A DNA stretch of 37,477 nucleotides from Chitinophagaceae bacterium (GTDB lineage Bacteria; Bacteroidota; Bacteroidia; Chitinophagales; Chitinophagaceae). Shown here one piece after another: positions 34,264 through 37,477 of this stretch. Both the position numbers and the translations under genes were made by a program. The notes below the pieces were generated by a model that did no database searches, was not told the DNA's origin, and was given only the letters and a program-made list of their open reading frames with translations. The stretch covers positions 1-37,477 of the forward strand of contig CANGBH010000020.1 of assembly GCA_947451935.1 (NCBI GenBank). Direction: 5' to 3'. How positions within the stretch are numbered: position 1 is the stretch's first letter; each line of letters begins with the position of its first letter.

Positions 34264-35030
34264 TAAAACAACTCTTACTTAGCTTATCCTTGTTTTTTGT
34301 CTGTTCAGTCCATGCGCAGATTGAAAAAGAATTGCCTGCAAAGCCCAATCCCCCAAAACTAGTTGTTGATTATACCAATACCCTAGCGCCTGATCAACAA
34401 GAATCACTTGAACGAAAACTTACAGCATACGACGATTCAACCTCTAATCAGGTAGCTGTTGTAATCATTTCAACAACTGGCGATCGAGACATTGCCGATT
34501 ATGCTGTTGCATTGGGCAGAGCATGGGGAATTGGAAACAAAGAATTTAATAATGGAATCCTACTACTAGTTGCAAAGGATGATCGTAAGATATGGATTGC
34601 CACCGGATATGGACTTGAAGGAGCATTGCCAGACATTACAGCAAAGAGCATCATTGATAATGAGATCAAACCTAATTTCAAGGAAAATGATTTTTACAGA
34701 GGATTAGATGAAGGCACCGATGCTATAATAGCTGCAACGAAAGGAGAATACAAAGCCCCAGAAAATTATTCAAATAGAAAAGGAACTTCAGGAAAAAGAC
34801 CTGGCTTATTAATCATGATTATCATGATCCTATTCTTCATTTTTGTCAATAGGCGTGGAGGCGGAGGTGGTGGAATGTACAATAGGCGTGGTCGTAGCGG
34901 ATTAGGAGCACCATTTTTCTTCCCGTTGGGCGGAGGCGGAAGCTCTGGCTTTGGAGGAAGCAGTGGCGGTGGTTTCGGCGGATTCGGTGGTGGAAGTTTC
35001 GGAGGTGGCGGAGCTGGTGGGGATTGGTAG
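34260..35030 (+). CDS. TPM domain membrane protein with Gly-rich tail
   Basis: A 256-residue exported TPM-domain protein (YgcG type). Signal peptide 1-19, TPM domain about 34-160 (VDYTNTLAPDQQ, NGILLLVAKDDRKIWIATGYGLEGALPD), one transmembrane segment about 182-197, and a Gly/Phe/Ser-rich low-complexity C-terminus from about 199 ending GGAGGDW, as usual for this family. It is translationally coupled to the previous TPM gene by ATGA. The role is unknown; relatives are linked to photosystem II repair and envelope functions. A heptamer array begins at the base after the stop. Confidence 0.9.
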   Translation: MIKQLLLSLSLFFVCSVHAQIEKELPAKPNPPKLVVDYTNTLAPDQQESLERKLTAYDDSTSNQVAVVIISTTGDRDIADYAVALGRAWGIGNKEFNNGILLLVAKDDRKIWIATGYGLEGALPDITAKSIIDNEIKPNFKENDFYRGLDEGTDAIIAATKGEYKAPENYSNRKGTSGKRPGLLIMIIMILFFIFVNRRGGGGGGMYNRRGRSGLGAPFFFPLGGGGSSGFGGSSGGGFGGFGGGSFGGGGAGGDW

Positions 35031-35072
35031 ACGCTGAACGCTTGGCGCTGGACGCTTAACGCTGGACACTCT
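35031..35072. repeat. Heptamer repeat array, left arm
   Basis: Six 7-mers in phase: ACGCTGA, ACGCTTG, GCGCTGG, ACGCTTA, ACGCTGG, ACACTCT. The array begins at the base after the TPM gene stop. Bases 35038-35063 are the inverted repeat of 35200-35225 with one mismatch in 26. Confidence 0.85.
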
Positions 35073-35151
35073 TAGTTGTACTTTTTTGCAGTTGATTATT
35101 CAGAGTATTGAATATCTATATTGAAATTTTGATTATTACTTTGGCGGTACA

Positions 35152-35242
35152 ACCCCGAACTCAGAACTTCCAACTCATCATTCATTGCGTTCAGCGTAAA
35201 GCGTTAAGCGTCCAGCGCCCAGCGTAAAGCGCTAAGCGATCT
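35152..35242. repeat. Heptamer repeat array, right arm (two heptamer types in one phase)
   Basis: Five 7-mers of one type (ACCCCGA, ACTCAGA, ACTTCCA, ACTCATC, ATTCATT) are followed without phase change by seven of another (GCGTTCA, GCGTAAA, GCGTTAA, GCGTCCA, GCGCCCA, GCGTAAA, GCGCTAA). The second type is the reverse complement of the left arm. The array runs into the stop codon of the beta-CASP gene at 35241. The 79 bases between the arms (35073-35151) show nothing else. Confidence 0.8.
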
Positions 35243-36644
35243 ACCCCAACCCCACCTCCTGATGCAATTCAGGAACCTCAACATCAGTAAACCCCTTTCT
35301 CAATAAACGTTCCTTGAAATCGGTTTGTACATTGAATTCTCCATGTACAACAAATAATTTCTTTACCAACTTAGGGTCTTGACAAGAAAGGAATTGTGAT
35401 AAATCTTCATAATCACCATGCGCACTCATGCTTCGAATGTTTCCGATTTCAGCATGAATCTCATGACTAACACCATAGATATTAACGTCCTTTCTTCCTT
35501 GTTGAAGTCTAGCTCCTAAAGAGTGTGGCTCACAATACCCCACCATCAAAATACTATTTCTTGAGTTTTCAATATTATTACTGATATGATGCTTTACTCT
35601 GCCTGCATCTGCCATACCACTAGCTGATATGATAACGCAAGGCTCATCTCTAAAATTTAGCAACTTAGATTCTTCAACAGTTTTGATATACTCTAACCCC
35701 ATAAACTTAAATGGATCTTCGTCGTTCTTTAAAATATTTTGAATGGTATTATTAAAATACTGAGGATACTTTTTTACAATTTCAGTTGCCTCAATACTTA
35801 ATGGACTATCCACAAAATAATCAAGCTCAGGCAACCTTCTCTCTAACTCCAGTTGATTTAATGCATAGAGTATCTCCTGAGTTCTCCCCACACTAAAAGC
35901 AGGTATGATTAATTTTCCTTTTCTTTTAATACAGGTACGCTCTATCCATTCCAACAGCTGATCAGGAGTTGGCACATGCAGATCATGTAATGAGTTTCCA
36001 TAAGTAGATTCAATAAGAATATAATCTGCTTGAGAAAAAGGTTCAGGTGAGCGAAGTATGACATCCCTGTAGCGGCCAATATCGCCACTGAATGTTAACT
36101 GTTCAGTTTTACCATTATGATGAATACGCAAATGAACAGCAGCACTTCCAATGATATGTCCAACATCCGTGTACATCAATTCAATCCCTTCTTCAATTTT
36201 AAACCAATTGCCATAATCCACTACATGAAATTGATCCATTGCAACTAAAGCCTCATCGCGTGTATACAATGGCTTTAAAAATGGTTGTCCTAAGGCCTTG
36301 CGTTTCTTATTGGCATACTTTATATCATCCTCTTGAATACCTGCAGAATCTTCAAGCAATACCCCTGCCAGTTCTCTAGTAGCTGGAGTAGAAAATATTT
36401 TTCCTTTAAATCCGTCTTTAACAAGTTTTGGAATTAAACCACTGTGATCGATATGGGCATGAGAAAGTATCAAGTAATCAACTTCACTTGGAGTAAATCC
36501 CCAATTTCTATTCAAAACATCCGTTTGCTGTCCCATGCCTTGAAACATACCACAATCAAGTAAAATCTTTCTATTGTTGTCTAATGTAAGGAGGTGCTTT
36601 GACCCAGTAACACACCTTGCCGCTCCATGAAATGCTATTTTCAT
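35241..36644 (-). CDS. MBL-fold beta-CASP metallo-hydrolase (RNA-processing type)
   Basis: A 467-residue metallo-beta-lactamase fold protein of the CPSF73/Ysh1-like beta-CASP group, probably an RNA nuclease. The zinc motif HAHIDH gives His62, His64, Asp66 and His67; further ligands come from DVGHIIGSAAVHL and FSGDIGR. The beta-CASP cap includes LIESTYGNSLHD, IIPAFSVGRTQEILYAL and SASGMADAGRVKHH. SAHGDYEDL is the C-terminal zinc motif. It is full length. It lies 6 bases downstream of the DUF4442 gene, so both are probably on one mRNA. The RNA substrate is unknown. Confidence 0.92.
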   Translation of the reverse strand: MKIAFHGAARCVTGSKHLLTLDNNRKILLDCGMFQGMGQQTDVLNRNWGFTPSEVDYLILSHAHIDHSGLIPKLVKDGFKGKIFSTPATRELAGVLLEDSAGIQEDDIKYANKKRKALGQPFLKPLYTRDEALVAMDQFHVVDYGNWFKIEEGIELMYTDVGHIIGSAAVHLRIHHNGKTEQLTFSGDIGRYRDVILRSPEPFSQADYILIESTYGNSLHDLHVPTPDQLLEWIERTCIKRKGKLIIPAFSVGRTQEILYALNQLELERRLPELDYFVDSPLSIEATEIVKKYPQYFNNTIQNILKNDEDPFKFMGLEYIKTVEESKLLNFRDEPCVIISASGMADAGRVKHHISNNIENSRNSILMVGYCEPHSLGARLQQGRKDVNIYGVSHEIHAEIGNIRSMSAHGDYEDLSQFLSCQDPKLVKKLFVVHGEFNVQTDFKERLLRKGFTDVEVPELHQEVGLG

Positions 36645-36650
36645 TTTAAA

Positions 36651-37133
36651 CTATTTTATTTTTTGTTTGAATGACCAGGTAATATAAAAATCTGCTACAG
36701 AAACTCCATCCTCATTTAATCCACGTGAATGTGTTGTGATGGTTTGACCTGTTTGGGTTTGCATAGATTTTTCAATTGCAGCGTGAATCATACTTCCATC
36801 TAGGCATTCAAAATGGATTTTCCCAACGGCTTTTTTATGAAAATCAACTTTCATCCCTACCACCAACATGGATATGCTAGGCTTTATGTACTGTGAATGA
36901 ATTAATGCCAAAATACCCGAGCTCATTTCTGCAGCCATGGCTAAACAGGCGAAGTAAATTGACTTAAAGGGATTTTGAGTAAGCCAAGAAAAACGAATGC
37001 TAATTATAGCGCTTTCAGATGATAGACTATGAATTTTTATGCCTGCAAAAAAAGCGGCGGGCAATGCCTTCAATAAAAAAAATCGAAACCAAAAAGGACG
37101 TTGCAATTTTTGAATAAATATTCCTTGCTCCAT
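36651..37133 (-). CDS. DUF4442 hot-dog fold protein (thioesterase-like)
   Basis: A 160-residue protein from the ATG at 37133; an in-frame TTG at 37178 is less likely. The sequence fits DUF4442, a hot-dog fold family related to PaaI-type thioesterases: NPFKSIYFACLAMAAEMSSGILAL is the central helix region, and MLVVGMKVDFHKKAVGKIHFEC the following strands. It probably hydrolyses or binds an acyl-CoA-like ligand (inference). It is upstream of, and probably co-transcribed with, the beta-CASP gene. Confidence 0.8.
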   Translation of the reverse strand: MEQGIFIQKLQRPFWFRFFLLKALPAAFFAGIKIHSLSSESAIISIRFSWLTQNPFKSIYFACLAMAAEMSSGILALIHSQYIKPSISMLVVGMKVDFHKKAVGKIHFECLDGSMIHAAIEKSMQTQTGQTITTHSRGLNEDGVSVADFYITWSFKQKIK

Positions 37134-37231
37134 GGTTTGCCTGTTGAGTCGCTCTAATCTACGCAAGTTCTTTGGCAAAAAAGAAGATTAACATCATAGA
37201 ATAAGAAAGAAATGCCGTTTTGGCCAATTGG

Positions 37232-37477
37232 CTACTGCACCTTAATCTTGAATAGAGACTCATTTTCCAAGAATCCTTCTAACTCCTCTCCAACTACTAA
37301 TTCGCCTACTCCTGCAGGCGTTCCAGTAAAAATCATATCCCCGATGTTGAGTGAAAAATAATTTGAAATATGAGCGATAATCTTATTGAAATCATGAATC
37401 ATTTGATTTGAATTTCCTTTCTGAACAACTTCTCCATTTTTTGTCATAGAGAAATTAATATTCCCATTATCTATGGT
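37232..37477 (-). CDS. FAH family hydrolase (partial, N-terminus outside window)
   Basis: The C-terminal 81 residues of a fumarylacetoacetate hydrolase-fold protein, FAHD1/acylpyruvase type. MIFTGTPAGVGELVVGEELEG is the conserved end of the fold, and SNQMIHDFNKIIAHISNYFSLNIGD precedes it. The frame stays open to the window edge, so the gene starts beyond 37477; relatives are about 200 residues. The substrate cannot be judged from this piece. Confidence 0.9.
   Translation of the reverse strand, partial: TIDNGNINFSMTKNGEVVQKGNSNQMIHDFNKIIAHISNYFSLNIGDMIFTGTPAGVGELVVGEELEGFLENESLFKIKVQ

Noticed and set aside
35031-35242. CRISPR-like array
   Set aside because: The repeated units are 7 bases, contiguous and degenerate, with no unique spacers and no cas genes nearby.
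37232-37477. FAH-family hydrolase as the last step of the L-fucose oxidation route
   Set aside because: That route can end in an FAH-family hydrolase, but this gene is 7 kb away on the other strand beside unrelated genes and looks like the widespread FAHD1/acylpyruvase type.

Overview
The window looks like a chromosomal segment of a Bacteroidota bacterium, most likely Chitinophagaceae or a close relative (inference). The grounds are AT-rich DNA, starts without clear Shine-Dalgarno sequences, several TAnnTTTG promoter elements (the Bacteroidota sigma -7 box), the order efp-accB-accC, a fused E1 alpha/beta 2-oxoacid dehydrogenase, tandem DUF1573 proteins, DUF4965 and PVC-type heme proteins. I saw no insertion sequence, prophage, CRISPR array or defence island.

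Layout. 1-2093 (minus): efp, then accB-accC (accC cut by the window edge). 2271-8246: malate dehydrogenase, an MFS carrier, a DedA protein, a dicarboxylate/acidic amino acid:cation symporter and an APC amino acid permease. 8367-9517: yebC and a DCC-family thiol protein. 9526-15157: fused E1 dehydrogenase, two DUF1573 proteins, a PLP aminotransferase and an EamA exporter; three of these units appear to start leaderless. 15217-30459: a sugar-utilisation region with an LgoD/RspB-like zinc dehydrogenase, a DUF4965 family secreted protein, a YCF48-like propeller protein, a secreted ADP-ribosylglycohydrolase-like protein, a large lipoprotein (dehydrogenase propeller, HEAT repeats, cytochrome c), an L-galactose/L-fucose dehydrogenase-like aldo/keto reductase, a second zinc dehydrogenase, a TIM-barrel sugar isomerase/epimerase, a RhaM-type mutarotase and an unrecognised two-domain secreted protein. 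30542-33057: tRNA-Glu, gapA and pgk. 33196-35030: lemA and two TPM-domain proteins. 35241-37477 (minus): beta-CASP metallo-hydrolase, DUF4442 protein and a partial FAH-family hydrolase.

How it fits together. The sugar region reads as periplasmic hydrolysis and oxidation (DUF4965, ARH-like, heme lipoprotein, two-domain protein) feeding cytoplasmic mutarotation and NAD(P)-dependent oxidation of an L-sugar, probably L-galactose or L-fucose. No transporter, dehydratase or aldolase for such a route lies in the window.

The most unusual non-coding signals are two intergenic arrays of degenerate 7-base repeats in inverted orientation. Each begins at the first base after a stop codon (pgk at 33058; the second TPM gene at 35031). 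The two arrays use different 7-mers but share one design. Other points of note are three promoters with TAnnTTTG exactly four bases before the start codon, and an EF-P whose tip loop carries Arg where Lys is usual.
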